Source: Sphingobacteriaceae bacterium
GTDB lineage: Bacteria > Bacteroidota > Bacteroidia > Sphingobacteriales > Sphingobacteriaceae
Assembly (NCBI GenBank): GCA_903642215.1
Contig: CAHJWG010000002.1
Span: 186,001-250,000 of the forward strand
Length of the DNA stretch: 64,000 bases
Direction of reading: 5' to 3'
The notes under the pieces are model-generated. The model worked only from the letters and a program-made list of their open reading frames with translations, was not told the DNA's origin and searched no databases. Below, in pieces: positions 35,992 through 45,421 of this stretch (its first letter is position 1; every line of letters begins with the position of its first letter). The position numbers and the translations under genes are program-made.

Positions 35992-38703
35992 TTATTTTTC
36001 AAATTCGTCTTCGCCTGATTCATCAAAATCATCGTCAGATTCATCAAAATCAGCATCAGTTGTCGTCTCATCATTTGCGGTTGTTTCTGATTCTGTTTCA
36101 GCTTCATCCTCAAAATCATCATCCGATATTATTTCATCATTTTCTGATTCGGTAGTACGCGGGCCATGTTCCATCATCGGGTTTTCGGCATCATGCAAAT
36201 GTTCAATAGCTTCTTCAATTTCGGCAGCAACTTCTTCTTCCCTTTCAATTGTTGCAACGGAAGCAATAGAATCTCCTTCTTTTAAAGAAATTAACCGCAC
36301 GCCTTGTGTTGCCCGGCCCATGGAACGTAAAGTATTCATCGCGATACGAATGATGATGCCCGAACGATTAATGATCATCAAATCATCTTTATCGGTAACG
36401 TCTTTTATCGCTACCAATAAACCTGTTTTTTCTGTGATGTTCAGCGTTCTAACACCTTTGCCACCACGGTTGGTTACGCGGTAATCTTCAATATCCGTAC
36501 GTTTACCATATCCTTTTTCGGATACAACTAAAACCGTAGTTTCTTTATCATCTACAGCAACCATCCCAACCACTTCGTCGTTATCCGTATCCAAATAAAT
36601 ACCACGGACACCGGTTGCCGTTCTACCCATCGGCCTAACTGTTCTTTCATTAAAACGAATGGCGCGACCAGAACGCAAAGCCATCAAAATTTCACTGTTG
36701 CCGGTTGTCAAACGTGCTTCCAGCAACTGGTCGCCTTCGTTTATGTTGATCGCGTTGATACCATTGGAACGCACACGGGAATAAGCTTCCAGCGAAGTTT
36801 TTTTGATGATGCCTTTTTTAGTACACATAATTATAAAATTATTTTCCAGGTATTCGCGGTCTTTCAAATTGATAATTTTGATATACGCCTTGATGTTTTC
36901 TTCTTTCGGGATATTGATGATATTTTGGATGGCTCGGCCTTTTGAAGTACGCGTTCCTTCCGGGATTTCAAAAACTCGAAGCCAGAAACAGCGGCCTGCT
37001 TCCGTAAAAAACAACATATAATTGTGGTTGGAAGCGATTAATAAATGCTCGATAAAATCAGCATCTCTGCTGTTGCTGCCGATAGAACCTTTGCCGCCTC
37101 TGCCCTGCGTACGATATTCTGTAAGCGGCGTGCGTTTAATATAACCTTCGCGGGAAATCGTGATTACAACATCTTCATTTTCGATAAAATCTTCCGTCAT
37201 CATCTCTGCGGAGGAGTGCATGATCTCGGTTTTACGTTTATCGCCGTACCGTTCTTTTACTTCTGAAAGCTCTTTTTTAATGATTTCCATCCGCAAACTT
37301 TCATCAGCCAAAATCGATTTTAAATACTCGATCTGCTTCATCAGTTCTGCATATTCCGCTTTAATTTTATCGCGTTCCAGTCCGGTTAAACGGCGCAAAG
37401 TCATATCCAAAATTGCACGCGCCTGTACATCGCTCAATTCAAACTGCGTAATTAAACCTTCACGGGCTTCATCCGGCGTGCCGGAATTACGGATTAAACG
37501 GATTACCTCATCTAAATGATCCAGCGCAATCAGTAAACCTTCCAGGATATGCGCACGTTTTTGTGCATCAGCCAGATCGAAACGCGTTCTGCGGACAACT
37601 ACTTCGTGCCTGTGTTCCACAAAATAATGGATCAGATCTTTCAGATTCAATTGCATCGGCCTGCCTTTAACCAGCGCGATATTATTTACGCTGAACGAGG
37701 TTTGCAGTGCCGTGTATTTGTACAGATTATTTAATACTATGGCCGCATTGGCATCTTTTTTTATCTCATAAACGATGCGTATGCCTTCGCGGTTAGATTC
37801 GTCGCGGATATCAGAAATGCCTTCAATTTTTTTATCGTTGATGAGATCAGCCGTTGCTTTTATCATCGTTGCTTTATTTACCTGATAAGGGATTTCGCTT
37901 ACAATAATACGTTCGCGGTCATGTCCGTGCGTTTCAATTTCTGCTTTTGCACGTAAAACAACTCTCCCACGGCCTGTTTCCAACGCTTCGCGGATACCTT
38001 CCACACCGTAAATAATCCCGCCGGTCGGGAAATCCGGTGCTTTTACATATTGCATCAACTCGCTGATCTCAATATCGCGGTTATCAATATAAGCCATCGT
38101 GGCATCAATCACCTCACTTAAATTATGCGGTGCCATATTAGTTGCCATACCAACGGCAATTCCGGATGCTCCGTTTACCAGCAAATTCGGGATACGGGCC
38201 GGCAATACGGTCGGCTCTTCTATCGAATCATCAAAATTAAGCTGATAATCAATGGTATCTTTGTTGATGTCGGCCAGCATTTCTTCGGCAATACGGCGCA
38301 AACGGGCTTCGGTGTAACGCATCGCCGCCGGACTATCACCATCCACGGAACCGTAATTTCCTTGCCCATCAACCAACGGATAACGCAAACTCCAGTCCTG
38401 CGCCATCCGCACCATCGTATCATAAACGGATGAATCGCCGTGCGGGTGGTATTTACCCATCACTTCACCTACGATACGGGCAGATTTTTTATAAGGTTTA
38501 GTAGCATTTAAACCCAGATCGAGCATGCCGAAAAGTACACGGCGATGCACGGGTTTTAACCCGTCCCGAACATCGGGCAAGGCTCTGGAAACGATAACCG
38601 ACATCGAATAATCGATGTAGGCCGATTTCATTTCATCTTCAATATTTATCGGAATAATTCTGTCTTCTGGTAATTGCGGGTTATCCCCTGTTTCTTCGGC
38701 CAT
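35992..38703 (-). CDS. gyrA: DNA gyrase subunit A
   Basis: The 903-residue protein carries the GyrA core with the quinolone-resistance region [17 protein letters not shown], in which the positions equal to Ser83 and Asp87 of E. coli are Ser and Asp (wild type). The catalytic Tyr is in [10 protein letters not shown]. The C-terminal beta-pinwheel repeats include the GyrA box GRGGKGS (QGRGGKG) near residue 545. The final 70 residues are very acidic (runs of Asp and Glu), a usual but variable GyrA tail. With GyrB it introduces negative supercoils. It starts the gyrA-TPR-TPR transcript. Confidence 0.97.
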   Translation of the reverse strand: MAEETGDNPQLPEDRIIPINIEDEMKSAYIDYSMSVIVSRALPDVRDGLKPVHRRVLFGMLDLGLNATKPYKKSARIVGEVMGKYHPHGDSSVYDTMVRMAQDWSLRYPLVDGQGNYGSVDGDSPAAMRYTEARLRRIAEEMLADINKDTIDYQLNFDDSIEEPTVLPARIPNLLVNGASGIAVGMATNMAPHNLSEVIDATMAYIDNRDIEISELMQYVKAPDFPTGGIIYGVEGIREALETGRGRVVLRAKAEIETHGHDRERIIVSEIPYQVNKATMIKATADLINDKKIEGISDIRDESNREGIRIVYEIKKDANAAIVLNNLYKYTALQTSFSVNNIALVKGRPMQLNLKDLIHYFVEHRHEVVVRRTRFDLADAQKRAHILEGLLIALDHLDEVIRLIRNSGTPDEAREGLITQFELSDVQARAILDMTLRRLTGLERDKIKAEYAELMKQIEYLKSILADESLRMEIIKKELSEVKERYGDKRKTEIMHSSAEMMTEDFIENEDVVITISREGYIKRTPLTEYRTQGRGGKGSIGSNSRDADFIEHLLIASNHNYMLFFTEAGRCFWLRVFEIPEGTRTSKGRAIQNIINIPKEENIKAYIKIINLKDREYLENNFIIMCTKKGIIKKTSLEAYSRVRSNGINAININEGDQLLEARLTTGNSEILMALRSGRAIRFNERTVRPMGRTATGVRGIYLDTDNDEVVGMVAVDDKETTVLVVSEKGYGKRTDIEDYRVTNRGGKGVRTLNITEKTGLLVAIKDVTDKDDLMIINRSGIIIRIAMNTLRSMGRATQGVRLISLKEGDSIASVATIEREEEVAAEIEEAIEHLHDAENPMMEHGPRTTESENDEIISDDDFEDEAETESETTANDETTTDADFDESDDDFDESGEDEFEK

Positions 38704-38836
38704 TTTTACTTTATAGATTCTTAAAAATAGTATCCGGCAAACCTGCCCAATACCGCGATTTTACACGCGAAATTAAGAATTTAAAAGATAAAAACAGCGT
38801 AAAACGGCAAGAAACAAGCCAGAAAACGGCTGAAAA

Positions 38837-38881
38837 AATGCTTCTTTTATCCACATAAAATATGGTGGTAAAAGAAGCATT
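38837..38881. repeat. Hairpin formed by two inverted motif copies
   Basis: AATGCTTCTTTTATCCAC (38837-38854) and GTGGTAAAAGAAGCATT (38865-38881) are complementary apart from one bulged base, around a 10-base loop. It lies just downstream of the hemF stop (minus strand) and 134 bases upstream of gyrA, so it may terminate the MFS-hemF transcript. This is the AAAAGAAG variant in paired form. Confidence 0.65.
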
Positions 38882-38884
38882 CGA

Positions 38885-39820
38885 TCAGCTTGCCCAATCA
38901 ATTCCCTTCCGCAGCAAACCCATTGTTTTTTCTTCTTCGCTTCCTGGTTCTGGCTGAAAATTGTAAACCCAATTGGCTTGCGGCGGCAAGCTCATTAAAA
39001 TAGATTCTACCCGGCCGTTGGTTTCTAAACCGAATTTTGTGCCTGCATCATAAACCAGGTTAAATTCGGCGTAACGGCTGCGCCGCTGGTACTGCCAATT
39101 TTGCTCCTGTTCGGTAAAAGGTTTATGGCGATTGCGGTTTACCAGTTCCGTATAAACCGGGATAAAAGTACGGCCGATACTTTTAGAGAATTCAAAAATA
39201 TCATTCCAGGTTAAATCATCATTGGCAGCTAAACGATCGAAAAAAATGCCGCCGATGCCACGCGTTTCACCACGGTGTTTGATGCAAAAATATTCATCGG
39301 CCCAGGTTTTAAAACGAGGATAAAATTCGTGATGGTAAATATCGCAGCTATTTTTAAGCTGACGATGGAAAAAACGTGCATCTTCTTCAATCACAAAATG
39401 CGGCGTTAAATCAATTCCTCCTCCAAACCAGCGAACAGGTTTATCACCAAAAACAGAAGATGGCATTTCAAAATAACGGATATTCATGTGGATGATCGGC
39501 ACCCAGGGATGGTTCGGATGGATTACGATGGAAACGCCGGTAGCAAAAAAATCTTCCTGATCTACATTTAATGCTTTTTTAAGATTGTGAGACAATTGGC
39601 CATGAACCGCAGAAAAATTAACGCCGCCTTTTTCGATGATATTTCCATTTTGCATAATCCGGGTATGGCCGCCGCCGCCGCCCTCGCGCTGCCATATTTC
39701 CTGCTCAAAATGTGCCTCACCGTCTAATTGTTCTAAAGCTGTGCAGATTTCATCTTGTATCACCTGATATTCTCCCGCAATCTGTTCTTTCGTAATCATG
39801 GCAACATCGTTTAAAATCAT
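38885..39820 (-). CDS. hemF: Oxygen-dependent coproporphyrinogen III oxidase
   Basis: The 311-residue enzyme has the HemF signatures VIHPNHPWVPIIHMNIRYFE, WWFGGGIDLTPHF-like 'WFGGGIDLTPHF', FCIKHRGETRGIGGIFFDR and 'RRSRYAEFNLVYDAGTKFGL'. It decarboxylates coproporphyrinogen III to protoporphyrinogen IX with O2, feeding heme synthesis (for example for the catalase). A second ATG at 39799 (MITKEQIAGEY) is an equally good start. It follows the MFS gene by 17 bases, so they are probably co-transcribed. Confidence 0.95.
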   Translation of the reverse strand: MILNDVAMITKEQIAGEYQVIQDEICTALEQLDGEAHFEQEIWQREGGGGGHTRIMQNGNIIEKGGVNFSAVHGQLSHNLKKALNVDQEDFFATGVSIVIHPNHPWVPIIHMNIRYFEMPSSVFGDKPVRWFGGGIDLTPHFVIEEDARFFHRQLKNSCDIYHHEFYPRFKTWADEYFCIKHRGETRGIGGIFFDRLAANDDLTWNDIFEFSKSIGRTFIPVYTELVNRNRHKPFTEQEQNWQYQRRSRYAEFNLVYDAGTKFGLETNGRVESILMSLPPQANWVYNFQPEPGSEEEKTMGLLRKGIDWAS

Positions 39821-39837
39821 TTTTTTAAATTTTACTT

Positions 39838-41103
39838 TTATACGTTCGCAGCAGCTGTTGTGTTTGTGTCAGCTTGTTCTTCTATATAATCCAAATCTTT
39901 ATCAAAGCTTTCTTTAAGTCGGCTGATCGAGAAAAATCCGATTACAACCAAGGCAACCATCATGATGCGGCCACTGTTGATGATGCCGTAATGAGCAACC
40001 AGCCGCTCAAAAATATACGTAATCGGAATCAAAGCACCGCGAACGAAATTAGGAACAGTTGTGGTTACGGTTGCCCGGATGTTGGTACCAAACTGCTCGG
40101 AAGCAATTGTTACGAAAGTTGCCCAATAACCACAGGTAAAGCCCATAAACAGGCATAGCCAGGTAAATTGCTGCGGCGTAATATGTGTAGATCGCAGGTA
40201 AACAAACACACTAACCAACGACATCACATGAAAAAGCATCATTGTTAATTTGCGTGATTTTGTAAGCTGAGCCAGTAAACCGGCAACCAAATCGCCGGCG
40301 GCGATGCCAAAATAAGTGTATAAAATGCCAGTCCCGGCACTTAAAACAGTTGTTGCCTGTAAAGCTTTACCAATTTCCGGTGCTTGTGTAACTAAAATAC
40401 CGACTACAAACCAAAGCGGCGCACCCATCAAAATACAATACAAATATTTAAGAAAGCGTTTCCGGTTGTTAAACAGCATCAGCATATTACCCCGGCTAAC
40501 ATGCGCTTCTTTTGCTCCTTTAAACATACCGCTTTCAAATGTTCCGGCGCGAAGCAACAGTAACAGGAATCCTAATCCGCCGCCAACAAAATAGGCTGTT
40601 TGCCAGCTAAAATAGGTTGCAACTTTTGCTGCCACCGCTGCACCGAACAAACCAACAACGGCAACCATCATGGTACCGTAACCGCGGTTATTTTTACTCA
40701 GTGTTTCGCTTACCAAAGTAATCCCGGCACCTAATTCTCCTGCTAATCCGATCCCGGCAACGAAACGCACAAAAGCATACATTTCTACAGAATGCACCAA
40801 ACCGTTGGCAAAGTTGGCTGTCGAGTAAAGTAAAATAGAACCGAAAAGCACCCGGATGCGGCCAAACTTATCGCCGATGATTCCCCACAAAATCCCGCCG
40901 AGCAATAAACCGCCCATCTGCATATTTAAAACAAATTCGCCGTCCAAACGCATATTTTCCGGCTTCACTCCTATATCTTTGAAACTTTGCAGCCGGACGA
41001 TAGAAAAGATTACCAGATCGTAGATATCCACAAAATAACCAAGCGCGGCAACAATAACTAAAAAAATAATATTTCTTTTTTGGGAAGATTTTATGAAAAT
41101 CAT
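39838..41103 (-). CDS. MFS transporter (sugar/metabolite:H+ symporter-like)
   Basis: The 421-residue protein has 12 predicted helices and the MFS motif GGILWGIIGDKFGRIRVLFGS between helices 2 and 3, plus GLAGELGAGITLVSE near helix 4-5. The overall pattern resembles metabolite:H+ symporters, but the substrate is unknown. Its pairing with hemF is probably only transcriptional. The gene starts 163 bases from the divergent iron-ADH homologue. Confidence 0.82.
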   Translation of the reverse strand: MIFIKSSQKRNIIFLVIVAALGYFVDIYDLVIFSIVRLQSFKDIGVKPENMRLDGEFVLNMQMGGLLLGGILWGIIGDKFGRIRVLFGSILLYSTANFANGLVHSVEMYAFVRFVAGIGLAGELGAGITLVSETLSKNNRGYGTMMVAVVGLFGAAVAAKVATYFSWQTAYFVGGGLGFLLLLLRAGTFESGMFKGAKEAHVSRGNMLMLFNNRKRFLKYLYCILMGAPLWFVVGILVTQAPEIGKALQATTVLSAGTGILYTYFGIAAGDLVAGLLAQLTKSRKLTMMLFHVMSLVSVFVYLRSTHITPQQFTWLCLFMGFTCGYWATFVTIASEQFGTNIRATVTTTVPNFVRGALIPITYIFERLVAHYGIINSGRIMMVALVVIGFFSISRLKESFDKDLDYIEEQADTNTTAAANV

Positions 41104-41191
41104 GTTGAAAATTGTGATAATTGAATTTTACGGTTTGTAAATATATTTATTTTCAAATTAGGTAAAGCATTATCCTTTCTAATTAAAAGTA

Positions 41192-41206
41192 TCATAAAAG
41201 AAGCAC
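41192..41206. repeat. Dispersed motif copy upstream of the iron-ADH homologue
   Basis: CATAAAAGAAGCACT, preceded by AAAAGTAT, in the divergent region between the MFS and ADH-like genes. It lacks the GGTG end and is a weak copy. Confidence 0.35.
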
Positions 41207-41266
41207 TTTACGTTAACGTTTTTAAAGCAACCCGTAATAATACAAAAATCGGATTATCTTAGCCAG

Positions 41267-42421
41267 ATGGAAAATTTTATACATTATAACCCAACCAAAG
41301 TTATTTTCGGGCGGGAAGTTGCGGATAAACTTCCAACAGAAATTTTCTGGAAAAAAGCACTGGTTATCATCGGTGAAGCTTCCGCTAAAAAAAACGGATT
41401 GTATGCACGCATAGTTTCTTTGATGAACATGGCCGGCCTCGATCACATTACTTACGAAGGCATCAAACCAAATGCAACTTACCAGGATGCGGATGCCGCT
41501 ATAAAAATAGCCAAAGATTACCAGGCAGAAGTAATTATTGCCATCGGCGGCTGTTCTGTTATTGATACGGCAAAATCCGTTGCTGCCGGTTATTACAGTA
41601 ACCACTCCATTTGGGATTTTTTCCTGTTAAAAGAAGCATTGCCGGAAACGGCACTTCCGGTTTTAAACATCCTGACTATCGCTTCCACCGGTTCTGCAAT
41701 GAATAACAGTTCGGTTTTATGCGATCATGAAACAGGGGTTAAAAAGGAATTGAGTTCGCCGTTATTCTATCCCAAAATAGCTTTTTTAGATCCGCAATAT
41801 TCAATAACCGTACCTGCAAAACAAACCGCTTACGGTATTTCGATTATCATTGCTTACGCAATCCAGCAGTTTTTAAATGAAGGAGATGCTGCTTTAACGG
41901 ATTATTTTACAGCTGATTTAGTTCGTTTAGCGATCCAAAACGGTAAAGATGTGATGCAGGATTTAAACGATTACCAGCTGCGTGCCAACCTGATGTGGCT
42001 GGCAACGGTTGCTTTAAATGATACGCTGAGCGCAGGCAGAAATTATACTGATAAAAGTATTACCTGTATCGCTTTTGCGCTGGATATTAATTATGAAATC
42101 GGCCACGGTGCTTCTTTGGCGATTGTTTTATGTGCGTGGCTAAAGTTTCATCAATACCGATATTTAGGTCGGATCCGTTTTTTGGCGAAGCATGTTTTTG
42201 GTTCTGAAAGTTTTGATTACGATGCAACCGTTAACAGTTTTGTTAAAAATATGGAAGATTTTTACCGCAGCATAGAAGTGCCGGTAAAGCTTTCTGAAGC
42301 GGGGATTGAGTTATCGCAAAAGCAAAATATTCTGGAAAGCTTTCAGCTAAATAAAATAACGGTAAGCAATTACAAAATGACTGACCAAGATTACGAAGCA
42401 CTTTTAGAACTGATGTGGTAA
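41267..42421 (+). CDS. Iron-containing alcohol dehydrogenase homologue lacking metal ligands
   Basis: The 384-residue protein aligns along its length with YqhD/BDH-type enzymes: NPTKVIFG at the start, GGCSVIDTAK where GGGS is expected (Cys96 for Gly), LTIASTGSAMN for LTLPATGSESN, and LDPQYSITVPAKQTAYG. The ligands Asp194, His198 and His267 of E. coli YqhD correspond to Ile193, Tyr197 and Phe270; only the last (His280) is kept. So it probably does not bind Fe or Zn as relatives do and may be a pseudo-enzyme or have a new chemistry. The alignment is from memory of YqhD. Confidence 0.8.
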   Translation: MENFIHYNPTKVIFGREVADKLPTEIFWKKALVIIGEASAKKNGLYARIVSLMNMAGLDHITYEGIKPNATYQDADAAIKIAKDYQAEVIIAIGGCSVIDTAKSVAAGYYSNHSIWDFFLLKEALPETALPVLNILTIASTGSAMNNSSVLCDHETGVKKELSSPLFYPKIAFLDPQYSITVPAKQTAYGISIIIAYAIQQFLNEGDAALTDYFTADLVRLAIQNGKDVMQDLNDYQLRANLMWLATVALNDTLSAGRNYTDKSITCIAFALDINYEIGHGASLAIVLCAWLKFHQYRYLGRIRFLAKHVFGSESFDYDATVNSFVKNMEDFYRSIEVPVKLSEAGIELSQKQNILESFQLNKITVSNYKMTDQDYEALLELMW

Positions 42422-42426
42422 TTTTC

Positions 42427-42450
42427 GATACTGTTTTTATCGGTTAAAAA
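42427..42450. repeat. Dispersed motif copy between ADH-like and CAP genes
   Basis: GATACTGTTTTTATCGG plus an A-rich end, 6 bases after the ADH-like stop, where two genes converge. It is a single, unpaired copy of the ACAG variant. Confidence 0.55.
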
Positions 42451-42453
42451 TGC

Positions 42454-43005
42454 TTATTCGGTTTTTTTGGAAGCTGAAGCTAAACTGGCGGAACCAAAAG
42501 GATATCTTCCGCCTAAATCCTCCACCCAGTAATAATTGTAAACATAAACGCCAACCTCTTTAAACGCCGGGTTCATCAGGTTTTTACAATGCGGTTCACT
42601 TTTTAACCATTCCCGGCAAACCTGCTCGATAGATTGCTGGCCGGCGGCAATATTCTCGCCGATGGCATAACGCTGGAAACCGTTTGCCCGATAACCGGCT
42701 TTTTCAAAACGATCCCGCAGATGATCTCCGTTTAAACTTTCGTGACTAAAATAATTGTTATTTGCCATATCTGTAGCGTGTTTGGCTGCGGCAGTTGCCA
42801 GCTGCTCATTCCAAACAACGGGCGAAACAGGCGGCATGTACGTAGTACCGCAATTGCAACCCCGAACCCGGACACGGTTAATCTGCTGCAAAATCTCGGC
42901 ACGAAAACTAAAATTTTTATCCATAAAAGAAGCATCTTCTTTGATGAAGGACACGCTGAGAAATAACAGGATAACGAATATGAATTTAACAGCCTTTAAT
43001 TTCAC
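42454..43005 (-). CDS. Exported CAP-domain (SCP-like) protein
   Basis: The 183-residue protein, starting with GTG at 43005, has a hydrophobic export signal (VKFIFVILLFLSVSFI) and a CAP domain with WNEQLATAAAKHATDMA, FSHESLNGD, AIGENIAAG and WLKSEPHCKNLMNPAFKEVGV. CAP proteins are secreted and often bind lipids or act on the envelope; the His and Glu residues of the CAP cavity are present. No neighbour indicates its role. Confidence 0.85.
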   Translation of the reverse strand: MKLKAVKFIFVILLFLSVSFIKEDASFMDKNFSFRAEILQQINRVRVRGCNCGTTYMPPVSPVVWNEQLATAAAKHATDMANNNYFSHESLNGDHLRDRFEKAGYRANGFQRYAIGENIAAGQQSIEQVCREWLKSEPHCKNLMNPAFKEVGVYVYNYYWVEDLGGRYPFGSASLASASKKTE

Positions 43006-43171
43006 GTTTTTACAATCGTTTTGAAATTATTGGATACTAAACGCAGTAAAAAGTTTAAAAGTACAACTGGGTTTTTATTGTAATTTGGGGTAAGATGTTC
43101 GCGTTTTCTAATCATTTTATTATTCTGATTATAAATTCGAAAAAATAGAAATACCCAAAATCTAAGGCATA

Positions 43172-43205
43172 AAAAAAGCTTTTCATCAGGATGAAAAGCT
43201 TTTTT
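43172..43205 (-). terminator. Terminator of the cold-shock gene
   Basis: AAAAAAGCTTTTCAT and its exact complement form a 15-bp stem with a CAGG loop. It is 25 bases downstream of the cold-shock gene stop and ends in a T run on the minus strand. Confidence 0.85.
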
Positions 43206-43229
43206 CAGTTTAAGTATACGTTTTTTATA

Positions 43230-43427
43230 TCAGACTTTTTTCACGTTTACAGCTTGTAATCCCTTTCTGCCTTCTTCAACATCATACTGCACATCGTCGT
43301 TATCTTTAATCGCGTTCACCCCTCCCTGAACGTCTTTAAAGTGAACAAACAAATCTTTACCGTCATCGGTAACGATAAAACCATAACCTTTTTGAGTGTT
43401 AAACCACTTTACTTTTCCAGTTTTCAT
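43230..43427 (-). CDS. Cold-shock domain protein
   Basis: This 65-residue OB-fold protein has RNP1 KGYGFIV and RNP2 DLFVHF, beginning MKTGKVKWFNTQ. Such proteins bind single-stranded RNA or DNA and melt RNA structures. It is a single gene with its own terminator. Cold regulation is possible but not shown by sequence; a CspA-type leader of over 100 bases could lie between 43428 and 43544. Confidence 0.93.
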   Translation of the reverse strand: MKTGKVKWFNTQKGYGFIVTDDGKDLFVHFKDVQGGVNAIKDNDDVQYDVEEGRKGLQAVNVKKV

Positions 43428-43520
43428 AGCATTTTGTTACAATTAAATTAGTGGTTTAATTTAAAAAAACTAAACTGTAAAATGCAAAATAATTAAAACA
43501 AAAAAAGATTGCGGATTTTA

Positions 43521-43538
43521 GTCGATAAAAACAGTATT
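43521..43538. repeat. Dispersed motif copy after the DUF6624 gene
   Basis: GTCGATAAAAACAGTATT, just downstream of the DUF6624 stop (minus strand). It is a single copy of the ACAG variant. Confidence 0.5.
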
Positions 43539-43544
43539 TACTTT

Positions 43545-44141
43545 TCAATAAATTGAATCCATTTGTTTTAAATAATCTTTTAAAGACGATAAACCAACGG
43601 CTTTCCTTCTGGCATCAACATTAAGAGAATCCTGAATAGGAAAAGGTGAATGTTTATGAGTTTCTTTATTGTATCGGGTTTGGGTTCCGTATAACTGTTT
43701 GTGTCCCTCGTTTGTTAATACACGATCTTTTAGATAAGCATAATTTTCTCCAGAAGCATTGTGCTTCTTAACCTCTTTCTCCATTTGTACTAAAACTTCT
43801 TGTTGAAATTTGATGTCGTCATCACAATGCTGAACGATAGCCCAAAACCTGCTGCTTCCACTTTCGCCAACCAAAGAAAAACCGGGATAACCGTATTGAT
43901 GAAATATTTGTTTAGCTTGAATTAAATTTAAGCTGTCTGTTTTAGCCCAATTTCTTTGGATCGTTGCTTCGTCGTAATCTGTTTGTTCATGCTTGTTGAA
44001 TTTGATAGATTCCTTTCGCCATTTCTGGTCTTCTTTAAACATCGAACTAAGCTTTTTATACAATGCAGAATCAATTTTAGCTTGACAAAAAGCAGTCTGT
44101 GAAATCAAACAAACCAGACAAAAATAAAACAGACGTTTCAT
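43545..44141 (-). CDS. Exported DUF6624 family protein
   Basis: The 198-residue protein has a signal peptide ending TAFCQ and the DUF6624 pattern: QAKQIFHQYGYPGFSLVG, FWAIVQHCDDD, YLKDRVLTNEGHKQLYGTQ and 'RRKAVGLSSLKDYL'. The domain's function is not known. Paired motif hairpins or copies lie on both sides. It is not obviously in an operon. Confidence 0.75.
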   Translation of the reverse strand: MKRLFYFCLVCLISQTAFCQAKIDSALYKKLSSMFKEDQKWRKESIKFNKHEQTDYDEATIQRNWAKTDSLNLIQAKQIFHQYGYPGFSLVGESGSSRFWAIVQHCDDDIKFQQEVLVQMEKEVKKHNASGENYAYLKDRVLTNEGHKQLYGTQTRYNKETHKHSPFPIQDSLNVDARRKAVGLSSLKDYLKQMDSIY

Positions 44142-44184
44142 AACTAAAATTTTAGTAAATCTACAATCTATTTTTTATAAAGCA

Positions 44185-44228
44185 AAAAAGGATACTGTTT
44201 TTATCGGCATAAAAACAGTATCCTTTTT
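44185..44228. terminator. Perfect 20-bp hairpin between peroxiredoxin and DUF6624 genes
   Basis: Arms 44185-44204 and 44209-44228 are exactly complementary, containing GGATACTGTTTTTAT, with a CGGC loop. It lies 13 bases after the peroxiredoxin stop on the minus strand and ends in a T run. Same design as the hairpin after msrA. Confidence 0.7.
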
Positions 44229-44240
44229 CGGATTTAAAAT

Positions 44241-44876
44241 TTACTTATTAGGCTGAGGTGTCATCCGTAAATAAGGTTTCACTTCGGTAAATCCTTTTGG
44301 AAATTTTGCGGGAATATCTTCTGTTTTGATGGATGGCAAAACTACAACGTCCTCTCCTTCTTCCCAATCGGCTGGCGTAGCAACACTATGATAGGCAGTT
44401 AGCTGCAGCGAATCAATCACCCGTAAAATTTCTTGAAAATTTCTTCCGGTAGATGCCGGATAACTGATAATCAGCTTTACAATCTTATTTGGGTCGATGA
44501 TAAACAAGGAACGTATGGTTGCATTAACGGAAGCATTTGGATGGATCATGTCATAAGCTTCAGAAATGTCTTTGTTCTCGTCTGCAATAATCGGGAAGGT
44601 AACTTCTACATCCTGCGTTTCATTGATGTCATTGATCCAGTTGTGATGCTGCTCTACAGAATCAACACTTAGTGCAATAACTTTTACATTACGCTTTTCA
44701 AATTCATCTTTTAACGAAGCTGTTTTGCCCAGCTCCGTAGTACAAACCGGCGTATAATCTCCCGGATGCGAAAACAAAACACCCCAGCTATCACCTAAAT
44801 AACTATAAAAATCGATTTCTCCCAAAGAGGTTTCTGCCTGGAAATTGGGTGCTTTGTCTCCTAATCTTAAACTCAT
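44241..44876 (-). CDS. Peroxiredoxin, 1-Cys (Prx6) type
   Basis: From the ATG at 44876 (MSLRLGDKAPNFQAETS) the enzyme has 211 residues. It has the peroxidatic Cys in SHPGDYTPVCTTELG and the long C-terminal domain of Prx6 proteins (GRNFQEILRVIDSLQLTAYHSVATPADW). It reduces H2O2 and organic peroxides with a single catalytic Cys and an outside thiol. The open frame upstream to 44954 runs over the rplT terminator and the palindrome, so it is not coding. Confidence 0.92.
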   Translation of the reverse strand: MSLRLGDKAPNFQAETSLGEIDFYSYLGDSWGVLFSHPGDYTPVCTTELGKTASLKDEFEKRNVKVIALSVDSVEQHHNWINDINETQDVEVTFPIIADENKDISEAYDMIHPNASVNATIRSLFIIDPNKIVKLIISYPASTGRNFQEILRVIDSLQLTAYHSVATPADWEEGEDVVVLPSIKTEDIPAKFPKGFTEVKPYLRMTPQPNK

Positions 44877-44905
44877 GATGCTTAAATTTAATTTTAAATA
44901 ATAAT

Positions 44906-44920
44906 CTACTAAATTAGTAG
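44906..44920 (-). promoter_or_regulatory. Perfect palindrome upstream of peroxiredoxin
   Basis: CTACTAAATTAGTAG has 7-bp arms around one base, 30 bases before the start codon. Such a tight dyad suggests a repressor site. The sequence resembles Rrf2-family (IscR/CymR-type) operators known near sulfur and redox genes; this is an inference from shape. Confidence 0.5.
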
Positions 44921-44953
44921 GGAATCTTGTCATAACAAAACTATAATTTAACA

Positions 44954-44983
44954 AAAAAGGGAACTCATTAGAGTTCCCTTTTT
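44954..44983 (-). terminator. Terminator of the thrS-infC-rpmI-rplT operon
   Basis: AAAAAGGGAACTC and GAGTTCCCTTTTT form a 13-bp stem with an ATTA loop, 19 bases downstream of rplT, with T residues following on the minus strand. Confidence 0.9.
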
Positions 44984-45002
44984 AAGCTAAAGCAGCCTTA
45001 AT

Positions 45003-45347
45003 TTATTTTACAGAATCAACTACGGCTTTAAAAGCTTCCGGATGATTCATCGCTAAATCAGCTAAAACTTTACGGTTTAAGGTAATTTTTGCGCTGTTTA
45101 ATTTTCCCATTAACTGAGAATAAGAAATGCCGTATTGGCGTGCACCAGCATTAATACGCTGAATCCACAATCCTCTAAACTCTCTTTTTTTGGTTTTACG
45201 GTCGCGGTAAGCGTACTGTAAACCTTTTTCAACTGTATTTTTCGCAACGGTATAAACCTTACTGCGTGAACCCCAATAACCTTTGGCGAGGTTCATTATT
45301 TTTTTTCTGCGTCTGCGGGACGCTACTGCGTTTACTGAACGTGGCAT
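45003..45347 (-). CDS. rplT: 50S ribosomal protein L20
   Basis: The 114-residue protein begins [28 protein letters not shown] and has the L20 core [23 protein letters not shown]. It binds 23S rRNA early in assembly and in many bacteria represses its own operon. It is last in the thrS-infC-rpmI-rplT block, 74 bases after rpmI. Confidence 0.97.
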   Translation of the reverse strand: MPRSVNAVASRRRRKKIMNLAKGYWGSRSKVYTVAKNTVEKGLQYAYRDRKTKKREFRGLWIQRINAGARQYGISYSQLMGKLNSAKITLNRKVLADLAMNHPEAFKAVVDSVK

Positions 45348-45421
45348 TTTTTGAAAGTTTTGGTAGTGGGTGTTTCATTGCTGAAAACTTGCAGACCCGA
45401 ATACCTGGTTAAAAATTTGTG

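Noticed and set aside
37201..38703. Quinolone-resistance change in gyrA
   Set aside because: The positions equal to Ser83 and Asp87 are Ser and Asp, the susceptible form.
44877..44954. N-terminal extension of peroxiredoxin
   Set aside because: It would run through the palindrome and into the rplT operon terminator; the internal ATG at 44876 matches the family start.
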